Below are positions 46,768-55,816 of a stretch of DNA of 64,000 nucleotides, in pieces. Each line of letters begins with the position of its first letter. Position 1 is the stretch's first letter. The translations under genes and the position numbers were made by a program. Origin of the DNA: an uncultured Lachnospiraceae bacterium (GTDB lineage Bacteria; Bacillota; Clostridia; Lachnospirales; Lachnospiraceae); assembly GCA_900554205.1 (NCBI GenBank), contig USGM01000006.1, positions 1 to 64,000 of the forward strand, written 5' to 3'. Under the pieces are notes generated by a model. It had not been told where the DNA came from. It did not search any database and saw only the letters and a program-made list of their open reading frames with translations.

Positions 46768-48072
46768 ATGAACAAATCAGCAAAACAGATACTCGCAGCG
46801 CTCCTCGCACTGTCCATGCCGCTCACTCTCGCCGGATGCGGCAGTGACAGCAGCGAATACCACGCAACCAATCTGACAGACATCACCACACCCACGCAGT
46901 CCCCCGCTGCTGCGGAGGAATCGAAGCCATCCGCCTCTCACACGGCAGCGGAGAACACTTCTCTCCCCAAGGCAGATGCCGTCACCTACACCGACTTCGC
47001 CCTGCGCCTGTTCCGGGAATGCTCGGAACCCGGTAAAAGTACACTGATCTCACCGCTGTCGGTGCTCAATGCACTCGCCATGACGGCATGCGGTGCAGAA
47101 CAGGAAACACTTACGCAGATGGAGAACGTGTTCGGCTCCGACCTTACCTCTCTATGTGAATACTTAAGCGCCTATAACGACGCGCTCCCCTCCGGTGACA
47201 AATACAAGCTGCACGTCGCCAACTCCGTCTGGATCAAGGATGATGAAGATTTCAAGGTAGAGCCGGACTTCCTGCAGGCGGACACCGACTACTTCCACGC
47301 CGACATCTTCCAGTGCCCTTTTGATTCCACGACCTTAAAGGACATCAACAGCTGGGTCTCCAAAAACACAGACAAAATGATCCCGAAGATTCTGGATCAG
47401 ATTCCTGACGATGCTGTCATGTATCTCGTGAACGCGCTTGCCTTCGACGCCGAGTGGCAGTCCATCTATCGTTCCGATCAGGTGCATGGCCGCACTTTTA
47501 CCAGCTTTGACGGCACAGAGCAGGATGCGGAGCTGATGTATTCCGAAGAACACAAATACCTTCAGGGCAGTCAGGCGCAGGGTTTTCTGAAATACTATGC
47601 CGACGGCAAATATGCCTTCGCCGCGCTGCTACCTGACGAAGGTGTCAGTCTGGATGATTACCTCGCTTCCCTGACAGGCGAACAGCTCCATCAGCTTCTT
47701 GTCAACGCTGAGGATATTAAAGTAGAAACTGCCATCCCGAAATTCAAGCAGGAGTACTCCGTCAATTTACAGGACATTCTTCAGGAGCTCGGGATGACGG
47801 ATGCCTTTGATCCGGAGACTGCCGACTTCAACGGCATCTGCTCCGCCCCCGACAAGCAGCTTTACATCAACCGTGTACTGCATAAGACCTTCATCGAGGT
47901 CGATGAAAAAGGGACGAAGGCGGGCGCCGCAACTGCCGTAGAAATGTGCGAATTTGCAATGATAAGCGAGGCAAAGTCTGTCTATCTCGACCGTCCCTTT
48001 GTCTATATGCTGATCGACTGTGAAGAGCTGCTGCCCGTCTTTATCGGAACCGTGACGGAAATCACACCTTAA
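46768..48072 (+). CDS. Serpin, lipoprotein
   Basis: 434 residues. A lipoprotein signal with LAGC (Cys24) anchors it to the outer face, followed by a Ser/Thr/Pro-rich spacer (25-70) and a serpin fold: TLISPLSVLNALAMTACGA, VNALAFDAEW and LDRPFVYMLID. The reactive-loop hinge is intact and inhibitory in style: E380-K-G-T-K-A-G-A-A-T-A-V391. Counting from it gives P1 Phe396 and P1' Ala397, though the loop is about three residues longer than antitrypsin's. It may block host or microbial chymotrypsin/elastase-like proteases. GGGAGG precedes the start. Ends overlap with the dehydrogenase gene. Confidence 0.92.
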   Translation: MNKSAKQILAALLALSMPLTLAGCGSDSSEYHATNLTDITTPTQSPAAAEESKPSASHTAAENTSLPKADAVTYTDFALRLFRECSEPGKSTLISPLSVLNALAMTACGAEQETLTQMENVFGSDLTSLCEYLSAYNDALPSGDKYKLHVANSVWIKDDEDFKVEPDFLQADTDYFHADIFQCPFDSTTLKDINSWVSKNTDKMIPKILDQIPDDAVMYLVNALAFDAEWQSIYRSDQVHGRTFTSFDGTEQDAELMYSEEHKYLQGSQAQGFLKYYADGKYAFAALLPDEGVSLDDYLASLTGEQLHQLLVNAEDIKVETAIPKFKQEYSVNLQDILQELGMTDAFDPETADFNGICSAPDKQLYINRVLHKTFIEVDEKGTKAGAATAVEMCEFAMISEAKSVYLDRPFVYMLIDCEELLPVFIGTVTEITP

Positions 48073-49346
48073 TCCACCAGTATCGGATTTTCCTCAACGA
48101 CCCACGGCAATCCATACTGATTCAGGGCTTCCATGAAGGGATCGGGATCGAATTCTTCCACGTTGAAGACGCCCGGTCTCTTCCATGTTCCGTTCATCAC
48201 AAGCATCGCCCCGATCATCGCCGGAACACCCGTCGTATAGGAAATTGCCTGTGAGCCCAGCTCCTTATAGCACTCCTGATGGTCGCAGACATTGTAGATA
48301 TAGATGGACTTCTCCTTGCCGTCCTTCACGCCCGTAAAGATACAGCCGATATTCGTCTTGCCCACGGTGCGCGGCCCGAGAGATGCCGGATCGGGAAGCA
48401 GTGCCTTCAAAAACTGGATCGGCACGATTTCCCTGCCCTCAAACATCACCGGATCGGTGCGCAGCATTCCCACATTTTCAAGGCATTTCATATGTGTCAG
48501 ATAGCTCTGTCCGAAGGTCATGAAGAAACGGATACGCTTGATGCCGGGAATGTTCTGTGCTAAAGACTCTATCTCTTCATGGTGCAGCAGATACATGTCC
48601 TTCTTCCCGACCTGTGCAAAGTCGTACTCTCTCTTGATCTCCATGGGCTTTGTCTCTACCCAGTGGCCGTCCTCCCAGTAGGAGCCGTTCGCGGAAACCT
48701 CTCTGAGGTTGATCTCCGGGTTGAAGTTCGTCGCAAACGGATAGCCGTGGTCACCGCCGTTGCAGTCCATGATGTCGATATAATGAATTTCGTCGAAGTA
48801 ATGCTTCAGTGCATAAGCAGAAAATACGCTTGTCACGCCGGGGTCAAAGCCGCTGCCGAGCAGTCCCGTGATGCCCGCCTTCTCAAAGCGCTCCCTGTAT
48901 GCCCACTGCCATGAATAATCAAAATATGCCGTGAAGCCCTTCTCCTCGCAGCGCTTCTCATAGATTGCACGCCACTCGGGGTCTTCGGTGTCCTCTGCCT
49001 CGTAGTTCGCCGTATCGATATAGTCCACGCCGCAGGCAAGGCAGGCATCCATAATTGTCAGATCCTGATAGGGCAGGGCAAGGTTGAGGACAGCCTTGGG
49101 CTGCTCCTTTTTTATCAGCGCGGTCAGTTCCTCCACGCTGTCTGCGTCAACCTTCGCCGTGGTGATGACTGGCAGTTCCATTCCCGTCTTTCGGAAATCC
49201 TGCTCGATCTTCTCCTTTAATGCGATGCATTTACTCTCCGTGCGGCTTGCAATACAGATCTCCGAAAATACGTCTGCCTTTGCGGCACATTTCTGGATTG
49301 CGACGGATGCAACACCGCCGCAGCCGATAACTAAAATTTTGCTCAT
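48069..49346 (-). CDS. Carboxynorspermidine/carboxyspermidine dehydrogenase (saccharopine-dehydrogenase family)
   Basis: 425 residues. The NAD(P) loop is VIGCGGVASVAIQKCA. The family body includes ANYEAEDTEDPEWRAIYEKRCEEKGF broken by loops, and GFDPGVTSVFSAYALKHY. In the polyamine context, with nspC nearby, it should condense putrescine with aspartate semialdehyde to carboxyspermidine; a lysine-pathway saccharopine role is less likely. AAGGAGG is upstream. It is the last gene of the speD-speA-speE-CASDH group. Confidence 0.9.
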   Translation of the reverse strand: MSKILVIGCGGVASVAIQKCAAKADVFSEICIASRTESKCIALKEKIEQDFRKTGMELPVITTAKVDADSVEELTALIKKEQPKAVLNLALPYQDLTIMDACLACGVDYIDTANYEAEDTEDPEWRAIYEKRCEEKGFTAYFDYSWQWAYRERFEKAGITGLLGSGFDPGVTSVFSAYALKHYFDEIHYIDIMDCNGGDHGYPFATNFNPEINLREVSANGSYWEDGHWVETKPMEIKREYDFAQVGKKDMYLLHHEEIESLAQNIPGIKRIRFFMTFGQSYLTHMKCLENVGMLRTDPVMFEGREIVPIQFLKALLPDPASLGPRTVGKTNIGCIFTGVKDGKEKSIYIYNVCDHQECYKELGSQAISYTTGVPAMIGAMLVMNGTWKRPGVFNVEEFDPDPFMEALNQYGLPWVVEENPILVD

Positions 49347-49403
49347 TGAATTTTCCTCCTTAAAATATGGTCTCTAATGACGTTGCGTCGAATGCACAAC
49401 TGT

Positions 49404-50261
49404 TTACCTTACCTCGACGCGGCGAAGCAGTTTTTCTACATAAGCGGGGAGGCAGAAGGCTCCCTCATGGAGGCGCGGGGTGTAGTAGCGCGTGTCCAGT
49501 TCTCTCGCAAGCCATCGCTCTGCGTCCAGATCATGTACTGGATGATATTGTTTTGCGGCGAAGCCAAACAGCCAGTGTCCGGACGGGTAGGTCGGGATAT
49601 GCGCCTGATAGACGCGGCTGATGGGGAAGCTCTCGACAATGCGCTTATGTGCCCTCATACATGCTGTCGCGTCCGCTTCATAGAAGGGGCTCTCATGCTG
49701 GTTTACCATGATGCCGTCCTCATGCAGCGCCTTATAGCAGTTGCCGTAAAATTCCTTGGTAAAGAGTCCCTCGCCGGGTCCGAAGGGGTCTGTGGAATCC
49801 ACGATGATGAGGTCATAGTCGTCCTCCTTGCTGCGGACAAATTTCAGGCCGTCCTCATAATGGATGTGAACCCGCTCATCCTCCAGCTTACAGGCGATCC
49901 CGGGAAGAAAGCCCTTACATACCTGAATGACCTGTTCGTCGATCTCCACAAGGTCAATATGCTCAATCTCAGGGTATTTCACAAGCTCCCTGACCGCGCC
50001 GCCGTCTCCGGCGCCGATGACGAGCACGCGTTTCACGTTCGGATGAACCGCCATCGGCACATGAACAATCATCTCATGGTAGATGAACTCGTCCTTCTCG
50101 GTCAGCATCACATAGCCGTCCAGCACAAGGAATCTGCCGAACTCCGGCGATTCAAAAACATCAATTCTCTGAAATTCGCTCTGTCCGCTGTAAAGCTGCT
50201 TATCTACCTTGATCGACAGCTTTACATTCGGCGTATGCGGTTCCGAAAACCATAATTCCAT
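49404..50261 (-). CDS. speE: Spermidine synthase
   Basis: 285 residues from MELWFSEPHTPNVKLS, ten bases after AAAGGAGG, overlapping the speA stop by one base (TAATG). It moves the aminopropyl group of decarboxylated SAM to putrescine. Motifs: LVLDGYVMLTEKDEFIYHEM, the nucleotide loop VIGAGDGGAVREL (GAGDGG rather than the common GGGDGG), and DLIIVDSTDPFGPGEGLF. Confidence 0.94.
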   Translation of the reverse strand: MELWFSEPHTPNVKLSIKVDKQLYSGQSEFQRIDVFESPEFGRFLVLDGYVMLTEKDEFIYHEMIVHVPMAVHPNVKRVLVIGAGDGGAVRELVKYPEIEHIDLVEIDEQVIQVCKGFLPGIACKLEDERVHIHYEDGLKFVRSKEDDYDLIIVDSTDPFGPGEGLFTKEFYGNCYKALHEDGIMVNQHESPFYEADATACMRAHKRIVESFPISRVYQAHIPTYPSGHWLFGFAAKQYHPVHDLDAERWLARELDTRYYTPRLHEGAFCLPAYVEKLLRRVEVR

Positions 50262-51721
50262 TAAGCCCATACCTCCTTTAACACATTTAACCTCTCAATC
50301 CCGGGGTCTTCCGGACCGGTCATGGAGCAGCCCTTCTCCTTCGCGTAGAGAATGTACTCCAGAATCTCTCCCGTAATCTGTTCGCCGGGCGCAAGGATCG
50401 GAATGCCCGGAGGATAGCACATGACAAATTCACTGCAGATCCGTCCCTTTGTCTCGGACAGCAGCAGCGATTCCTTTTCCGCATAAAATGCATTCTGCGG
50501 CGAAACTGCCACCCTTGGCTCGATATATTCCTGCGTATACATACCGGCGTTGTCCCTGCTGTACTTCCTGCGCACCTCGACGAGCGCGCCGATCAGTCTC
50601 TCGATCTCCCTCTCCCGGTCTCCAATGGAGATATAAGCTAGCACATTCGCAATGTCACCCAGCTCCATCTGAATGTCGTACTCATCGCGCAGAATGTCAT
50701 AGACCTCTATCCCGGCCAGTCCGATCCCCAGCGTGTTGATTGTCAGCTTTGTCCTGTCAAAATCAAAGATGCTGTCGCCGTTTATCAGCTCCGCCGTATA
50801 GGCGTAATAGCCGCCGATCCGGTTGATCTCATTTCTCGCATATTCCGCCAGCGCCGTCACCTTCCGAAATTCCTCCCTGCCCCGCAGCGCCAGATTTCGT
50901 CTTGAAATATCCAGACTTGCCAGCAGCAGATAGGATGCGCTTGTCGTCTGCGTCAGGTTAATGATCTGTCTCACATAGCCGGGGTTCATCGACGGCCCTG
51001 TCAGCAGGAAGGAACTCTGCGTCAGGCTTCCGCCGGACTTGTGCATGCTGACGGATGCCATGTCCGCTCCCGCCGTCATCGCCGAAACCGGCATATTTTC
51101 CCCGAAATAAAAATGGGTTCCGTGCGCCTCATCCACCAGCACCTTCATGCCGTTTGCATGGGCGAGCCTGACAATGCTTCTCAGGTCGGAGCAGATGCCG
51201 TAATAGGTCGGATTATTCACAAGAACTGCTACCGCATCCGGGTTCTCGCATATCGTGCGCTCGACCTGCGACACCTTCATGCCCAGCGCAATCCCAAGCC
51301 TGCTGTCCATATCGGGATTGACGTAAATCGGTATCGCACCGTTGAGCACCAGCGCATTGATAACGCTTCTGTGTACATTTCTCGGAAGGATGATCTTGTC
51401 GCCCTTTTTGCAGACGCTCAGCACCATGCTCTGCACGGAGGAGGTCGTTCCCCCGACCATCAGGAAGGCATAGGCAGCGCCAAACGCTTCCGCCGCCATC
51501 TCCTCCGCCTCCCGGATGACCGACACGGGATGGCAGAGATTGTCCAGCGGCTTCATGGAATTTACATCGATGCCGACGCACTGCTGCCCGAGCAGCTCCA
51601 CAAGCTCCGGGTTTCCGCGTCCTCTCTTATGTCCCGGCACATCAAAGGGCACGATTCTGTTTTTCCGAAATTCCTCCAGCGCCTCATAAATCGGCGCTCT
51701 CTCCTGATTATAACGTCCCAT
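50261..51721 (-). CDS. speA: Arginine/lysine/ornithine decarboxylase (fold I, SpeA-type)
   Basis: 486 residues, the short Firmicute form. The PLP lysine is Lys228 in SMHKSGGSLTQSS; VDEAHGTHFYFG is the Asp-Glu-Ala-His PLP contact. PFDVPGHKRGRG opens the domain. With aguA and aguB present the likely reaction is arginine to agmatine; lysine or ornithine decarboxylation is an alternative because substrate cannot be told from these motifs. AGGAG lies six bases before the ATG. Nine bases after speD. Confidence 0.9.
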   Translation of the reverse strand: MGRYNQERAPIYEALEEFRKNRIVPFDVPGHKRGRGNPELVELLGQQCVGIDVNSMKPLDNLCHPVSVIREAEEMAAEAFGAAYAFLMVGGTTSSVQSMVLSVCKKGDKIILPRNVHRSVINALVLNGAIPIYVNPDMDSRLGIALGMKVSQVERTICENPDAVAVLVNNPTYYGICSDLRSIVRLAHANGMKVLVDEAHGTHFYFGENMPVSAMTAGADMASVSMHKSGGSLTQSSFLLTGPSMNPGYVRQIINLTQTTSASYLLLASLDISRRNLALRGREEFRKVTALAEYARNEINRIGGYYAYTAELINGDSIFDFDRTKLTINTLGIGLAGIEVYDILRDEYDIQMELGDIANVLAYISIGDREREIERLIGALVEVRRKYSRDNAGMYTQEYIEPRVAVSPQNAFYAEKESLLLSETKGRICSEFVMCYPPGIPILAPGEQITGEILEYILYAKEKGCSMTGPEDPGIERLNVLKEVWA

Positions 51722-51730
51722 GACAATCTC

Positions 51731-52489
51731 CTAGTAGACATTTCTCCCGCTGAAAATCTCAATCATCTCCTTGCGGAGGTTATCCATGATCTCCAGCCTC
51801 GTTCTCGGTGGCAGCTCGTAGACGTCGCTGTTAAAAAGGTAATTCTGGAGGTCAATCTCCTTAATCAGCATCTTTGTATGGAAAATATTGGCGTCATACA
51901 CATTGATGTCCACAGCGTCATATTTGCGCAGCGTGGCGGTATCGATATAATCCTGAATCGACGTGATCCTATGGTCGATAAACAGCTTCTGTCCGCTGAC
52001 ATCCCTTGTGAAGCCTCTGACGCGGTAATCCATGGTAATGATGTCCGAGTCAAAGGAACCGATGAGATAGTCCAGTGTGGACAGCGGCGTGATCTCCCCG
52101 CAGGTCGCCACATCGATGTCCACGCGGAAGGTCGCCAGACAGGTCTCCGGATGATATTCGGGGTATGTATGCACCGTGATATGGCTTTTGTCCAGATGAG
52201 CCACCGTTGTATCTCCCACGGGAACCATGCTGTTTTCAGCGATCAGGATGGTCACGGAGCTTCCCTGCGGTTCGTAATCCTGACTGGAGATATTCAGAAC
52301 CGTTGCGCCGATCATATCCGTCACGTTCGTCAGTATCTTCGTCAGTCGCTCGGAGTTATACTGCTTATCAATGTAGGCAATATAGTCCTTCTGCTCCCTC
52401 TGTGACTTTGCGTAGCACACATCATAGATGTTGAAGCTGAGGGATTTTGTCAGATTGTTGAACCCGTACAGGGAAATTTTGTCACCCAT
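51731..52489 (-). CDS. speD: S-adenosylmethionine decarboxylase, E. coli-type
   Basis: 252 residues. A proenzyme that cuts itself before Ser102 ([13 protein letters not shown]) to form the pyruvoyl cofactor; the catalytic Cys is in [11 protein letters not shown]. It makes decarboxylated SAM for SpeE. The length matches the E. coli-type class rather than the short Bacillus form. AGGAG precedes the ATG. It is first in the polyamine operon and has a structured leader with a terminator. Confidence 0.94.
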   Translation of the reverse strand: MGDKISLYGFNNLTKSLSFNIYDVCYAKSQREQKDYIAYIDKQYNSERLTKILTNVTDMIGATVLNISSQDYEPQGSSVTILIAENSMVPVGDTTVAHLDKSHITVHTYPEYHPETCLATFRVDIDVATCGEITPLSTLDYLIGSFDSDIITMDYRVRGFTRDVSGQKLFIDHRITSIQDYIDTATLRKYDAVDINVYDANIFHTKMLIKEIDLQNYLFNSDVYELPPRTRLEIMDNLRKEMIEIFSGRNVY

Positions 52490-52533
52490 AACTTTCTCCT
52501 TTTGTTTTGCGGTTTATAAAGCATGACAACATC

Positions 52534-52567
52534 AAAAAAGCAGGCAATGCAAATCATCACCTGCTTT
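52534..52567 (-). terminator. Intrinsic terminator in the speD leader
   Basis: Minus strand: AAAGCAGG (52567-52560) pairs with CCTGCTTT (52544-52537) across a 15-nt loop, followed by six T (52539-52534). It lies 45 nt before the speD start, with no minus-strand gene upstream, so it is best read as an attenuator. Confidence 0.75.
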
Positions 52568-52664
52568 GAAACTCTTCTCAATATATTCCCGCATCTGCGC
52601 GGGGCTTCACTGCCCGCATCGGAGCAATGTTTCCTGTGGCATTTCCAGCCGTTGGAAAATATAT
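52534..52664 (-). promoter_or_regulatory. Structured speD leader, candidate attenuator or riboswitch
   Basis: A closing stem ATATATT/AATATAT (52581-52587 with 52658-52664) encloses a 6-bp hairpin (52642-52647 with 52653-52658). CCCGC (52588-52592) and CCCGC (52613-52617) compete for the GCGGG between them (52599-52603). The terminator follows. I do not recognise a known riboswitch class. The rest of the 535-nt gap to 53024 is AT-rich and holds the promoter of the next gene. Confidence 0.5.
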
Positions 52665-52932
52665 GATCGGATATGTGGTTTTTAGAGTCTATATAGCAAA
52701 TATTTTACTTTTACTACTCTTATTGACCGTTTCACAAGTTAGATGTGCATCAGCACCGGTTTATAGTAACCAACTTATAAAATTTGAGCTTTTAACTCAA
52801 TCAATAAGGCAACGGGGTTGCCAAAAAATATTTGCATGGAAGACTCTAAGAGACACATCTCTTTTCACACTTTCCATACAGCCGTACTATAACATAACTG
52901 AATCTGCGCGTCAATCAAAATTTAAACGGCGT

Positions 52933-52961
52933 TTGACTATTCTCTTCACTTCTGGTATACT
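52933..52961 (+). promoter_or_regulatory. Promoter of the Gln-rich unknown gene
   Basis: -35 TTGACT (52933-52938), 17-bp spacer ending TGG, -10 TATACT (52956-52961): an extended -10 promoter. Leader about 55 nt. Confidence 0.75.
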
Positions 52962-53024
52962 GATTCTACATTTTAAGGTTATCTTTCGCAATAAAAATCG
53001 ATTCAGAAAGGGAAGGTATTGTAT

Positions 53025-54029
53025 ATGGGAGACGGAGATATTAATCAGACACTGACGAAACCGCAGGAACCTGTGTATCAGGAAATACAGACGGAACAGC
53101 AACAACAGGAACAGCAGACGCAGCATGTCCAAGAGCAGGCACAGCAGGAGCAGCAGACGCAGCATGAATCTATGGCGGATAAGCTCAGGCGCGAGGAAGC
53201 CGCTTTCTGGGCACAACACGCAGTTCCCGCCGGTGCTGTCCAGAACGGGCAGCCCCCTCAGGAGGCAGGCATGAGCCGCAAGCAGCGCCGTAAGCTCGCC
53301 AAGCAGAGAGAAAAAGCGCTCAAGGAAGGACGTCGGTACAGCAATTTTGCCGATGAGCACACCGCACAGCTCAAGAAAGATTTTGGCACATATACAACTA
53401 ATCTGGGAGCCCGAAATGCAGTGCTCAGACAGGTCATGGAAGCGCACCCGCAGGAGCCTGCCATCGAGCCAGTAAATAAGCGCGTTGCTCTGGCATATCT
53501 GCCCGACTATAAGCGCGACAAAAAGGGTCGCCCTCTCTCAAAACGGGACGCGCGTACAGCTCTGGAAGCGCAAAAGCAGGCGGAGGATTACTTGTATGGA
53601 ACGCCGGAGGCACAGCGCGCCGTGCTCGATCGGATTGTCCGGCAAATGTGCACCGTAAGCCTGAATGGCGAAATGTTCTCTCCCGTCTATATCCGTGCTC
53701 ATTTTGCGGAATTGAAGAGGCTGGATGAACGTCTCATGCGCATGACACAGCTGAGCAGTCTGCACGCCGACTACTTCGAGTCACTTCCCGACGATACAAG
53801 GGAGCTGTGGAATGCAACCCGCTCTCTTGCGAACGTTCTCAGCACATGGATCGGTAATACCAGCGAGATGAGCGGTCTGGACACCTCCGGAATAGGCATG
53901 AGAATGCAGCCGACCACCGAGGCGGAATTTGCAGTTCTCCGTCAAGAGATGGATCAGGACATTCAAGCCGCACTGCAAAACCGCGAGACCGCCCTGAAAG
54001 CATACCATCCGGCACAGGGGGAGGCATAG
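53025..54029 (+). CDS. Gln/Glu-rich protein of unknown function
   Basis: 334 residues from the ATG at 53025, eight bases after GGAAGG. The first 50 residues are rich in Gln, Glu and His; a basic stretch follows (SRKQRRKLAKQREKALKEG, about 85-103), then a mostly helical soluble region of about 200 residues. No signal peptide or membrane helix. I do not recognise the family. It has a strong promoter and is followed three bases later by a GNAT gene, so the two are one operon. Confidence 0.7.
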   Translation: MGDGDINQTLTKPQEPVYQEIQTEQQQQEQQTQHVQEQAQQEQQTQHESMADKLRREEAAFWAQHAVPAGAVQNGQPPQEAGMSRKQRRKLAKQREKALKEGRRYSNFADEHTAQLKKDFGTYTTNLGARNAVLRQVMEAHPQEPAIEPVNKRVALAYLPDYKRDKKGRPLSKRDARTALEAQKQAEDYLYGTPEAQRAVLDRIVRQMCTVSLNGEMFSPVYIRAHFAELKRLDERLMRMTQLSSLHADYFESLPDDTRELWNATRSLANVLSTWIGNTSEMSGLDTSGIGMRMQPTTEAEFAVLRQEMDQDIQAALQNRETALKAYHPAQGEA

Positions 54030-54032
54030 GGA

Positions 54033-54863
54033 ATGGAGAGTACAAACGAACTTTTCCTCATCAAGCCGAAGGATCTGGAGCTTTTTTCCGGTCTGTTGAT
54101 CTCCGAAGCCGCCGCTGCCGTGGACGATCCCAATGTTCTGACCGTCGGCGTAGCTCATGGTGCTTTGGGCTGCGGGGCGATCAGCGTTGCCTTCGACACA
54201 GAGGTCGGTGACATTCTTTCGCTGTTTGTGGCTGAAAGCGAGCGCCGTCAGGGCGCAGGGCGTGCTCTGTTAGAAGGCGTGGCAGCCTCCGCGAAACGGA
54301 TGGGCGTAAAGCGCCTGCAAATTGTCTGTGAGACGGCTGCCGTTCCCGGTTTTGCAGACTTTCTGACCGCGCTTGGCTTTACCTGCATACAGGCAATTCC
54401 CCGCTTTCGGGCATCTCTGGAGCAGCTCGGCGGAATGTCACTGCCTGATGTTCCGATACAGAATATTTATCCGATGAGTGAGCTGCCCAGTCGGGCATTA
54501 AGAAATTATAACCAGATGGTATACGAGGAGCCTGACCGGCTCCTGTATCTTGATCCTGACGAAATCGACCCTGAACTCAGCGGTTTCTGCCTGACTTCCG
54601 ATAATCTTCTGGGCGGTTTTACGGCAATCGCGCGGCAGCGCAACGGATTAGAACTGATAAACACCTACATTTCGCAGGAATGTATCCGATACATGCCTGC
54701 ACTCTTCCGTTTCAGCCTGAATAACGCCGGCGCTGCCCTGCCGCCGGAGACACCGGTTCTGATGGATGCCGTCACCAGGCCGTCCGAGCAGCTGCTGCGT
54801 CATCTGTTGCAGGGACTCGACGTGCAGGAAAGCAGGGTGGAAACCTTTACACGGCTGGTTTAA
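54033..54863 (+). CDS. GNAT-family N-acetyltransferase with extra C-terminal domain
   Basis: 276 residues. The GNAT core is in the first 130 residues: LSLFVAESERRQGAGRALLEGVA is motif A with the R/Q-x-x-G-x-G acetyl-CoA loop. The C-terminal half (about 140-276) is unlike a standard GNAT and I cannot assign it. GGAGG lies at the end of the upstream gene. Co-transcription with the Gln-rich protein suggests that protein, or its product, as a partner or substrate; this is inference only. Its last 4 bp overlap the next GNAT on the other strand. Confidence 0.8.
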   Translation: MESTNELFLIKPKDLELFSGLLISEAAAAVDDPNVLTVGVAHGALGCGAISVAFDTEVGDILSLFVAESERRQGAGRALLEGVAASAKRMGVKRLQIVCETAAVPGFADFLTALGFTCIQAIPRFRASLEQLGGMSLPDVPIQNIYPMSELPSRALRNYNQMVYEEPDRLLYLDPDEIDPELSGFCLTSDNLLGGFTAIARQRNGLELINTYISQECIRYMPALFRFSLNNAGAALPPETPVLMDAVTRPSEQLLRHLLQGLDVQESRVETFTRLV

Positions 54864-55342
54864 CTGAGCGGGCTTTCCAGCACAAAGCGGGGCCCTTCCA
54901 CTCCTGTTCCGTCCGGTACAAAACCGCACTTTTCAAGAACGCGCTGGGAAGCCTTGTTGTCCGGATCGGTCTCCGCTTCCACAAACACGACATCCTTCTG
55001 CCCAAATGCCCATTGCGTCATAGCCTGAAGCGCTTCTGTGGCATAGCCGCTCCCCTCATGCCCCGGCAGAACGCCATACCCGATCTCTACGGAATGATTC
55101 CTGACCGGGCCTTTGAAGCCGAGGTCGCCAACATATTCCTGACTGTCTTTCAGCGTCATTTTCCACGGTGCATACCAGATTCTGTTCTCAGGGTCGCGCC
55201 TGCACCCGTCCAGCATTTCACCGTAAGCGGCGCGAAGCTCCTCTGAATCTGTGCGCTCCATCAGCGCCTCAGTCTCTTCGTCGGACATAGGCTGCAAAGT
55301 CATTCTCTTTGTCTTAATTTTGGTTTCCTTCATAATACACAT
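54860..55342 (-). CDS. GNAT-family N-acetyltransferase (RimJ/RimL-like)
   Basis: 160 residues. ETKIKTKRMTLQPMSDEE at the start is typical of Acetyltransf_3 proteins. EIGYGVLPGHEGSGYATEALQAM is the acetyl-CoA motif, and DPDNKASQRVLEKCGF ends the fold. The start is taken at 55342, after GAGGGG; an ATG three codons later is possible. Target unknown. The 5' end overlaps a small frame by 29 bp. Confidence 0.85.
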   Translation of the reverse strand: MCIMKETKIKTKRMTLQPMSDEETEALMERTDSEELRAAYGEMLDGCRRDPENRIWYAPWKMTLKDSQEYVGDLGFKGPVRNHSVEIGYGVLPGHEGSGYATEALQAMTQWAFGQKDVVFVEAETDPDNKASQRVLEKCGFVPDGTGVEGPRFVLESPLS

Positions 55343-55556
55343 ACATCCCCTCTAAACATTCCATTTCAAGAAGATTACATGCTTCGCTAATAACTTTCTG
55401 ACTCACATTAACAAGCTTCAGTCTTTCATATTTTATAATCGCATTTTCCTCTTGAAGTATGGTACACTCATGATAAAACTTATTAAAGGAAAAAGCAACT
55501 GATATTATATATTGCGCTACAGTTTTTTCACACTCGCCATTCATCTCATAGCGCAT
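55314..55556 (-). CDS. Small uncertain open frame
   Basis: 80 codons, no recognisable family, AT-rich. It starts inside the end of the 2H phosphoesterase fragment and ends inside the GNAT start. No good ribosome site (the second ATG at 55544 has GCGCTATGAG before it). It may be a small gene or decayed sequence. Confidence 0.3.
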   Translation of the reverse strand: MRYEMNGECEKTVAQYIISVAFSFNKFYHECTILQEENAIIKYERLKLVNVSQKVISEACNLLEMECLEGMYVYYEGNQN

Positions 55557-55761
55557 GCTCTATGATAATGATTGACTCCTCGTTTTCTCCGATCATTTCA
55601 ACAGAGATTTTATTCACTATCGTTCTTACATTAATGTCGATAGCTTTCACTTCTCTATATGCGGTCTCTAACGCCTCCGGTGTCGGCAGCTTTCCCACTG
55701 TCATATGTGGTTTATAGCCTAGTCCCAGATTATATTCTCTAAATTCATTACGATATAAATA
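55546..55761 (-). pseudogene. 2'-5' RNA ligase/2H phosphoesterase fragment (C-terminal part)
   Basis: 71 codons open from a TGA at 55764-55762 to the TGA at 55548-55546, with no start codon before PHMTVGKLP. The stretch YNLGLGYKPHMTVGKL carries the second H-x-T motif of 2H phosphoesterases. The first H-x-T half is missing upstream, so this is a truncated remnant. Confidence 0.65.
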
Positions 55762-55816
55762 TCATGCATGGACGTTATTTCCTTCCAATTCTATATTTTT
55801 GAATTAATTTTACACA

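Noticed and set aside
52627..53055. 142-codon plus-strand frame before the Gln-rich gene
   Set aside because: It crosses the speD leader and the promoter of the next gene, has no ribosome site and no recognisable domain.
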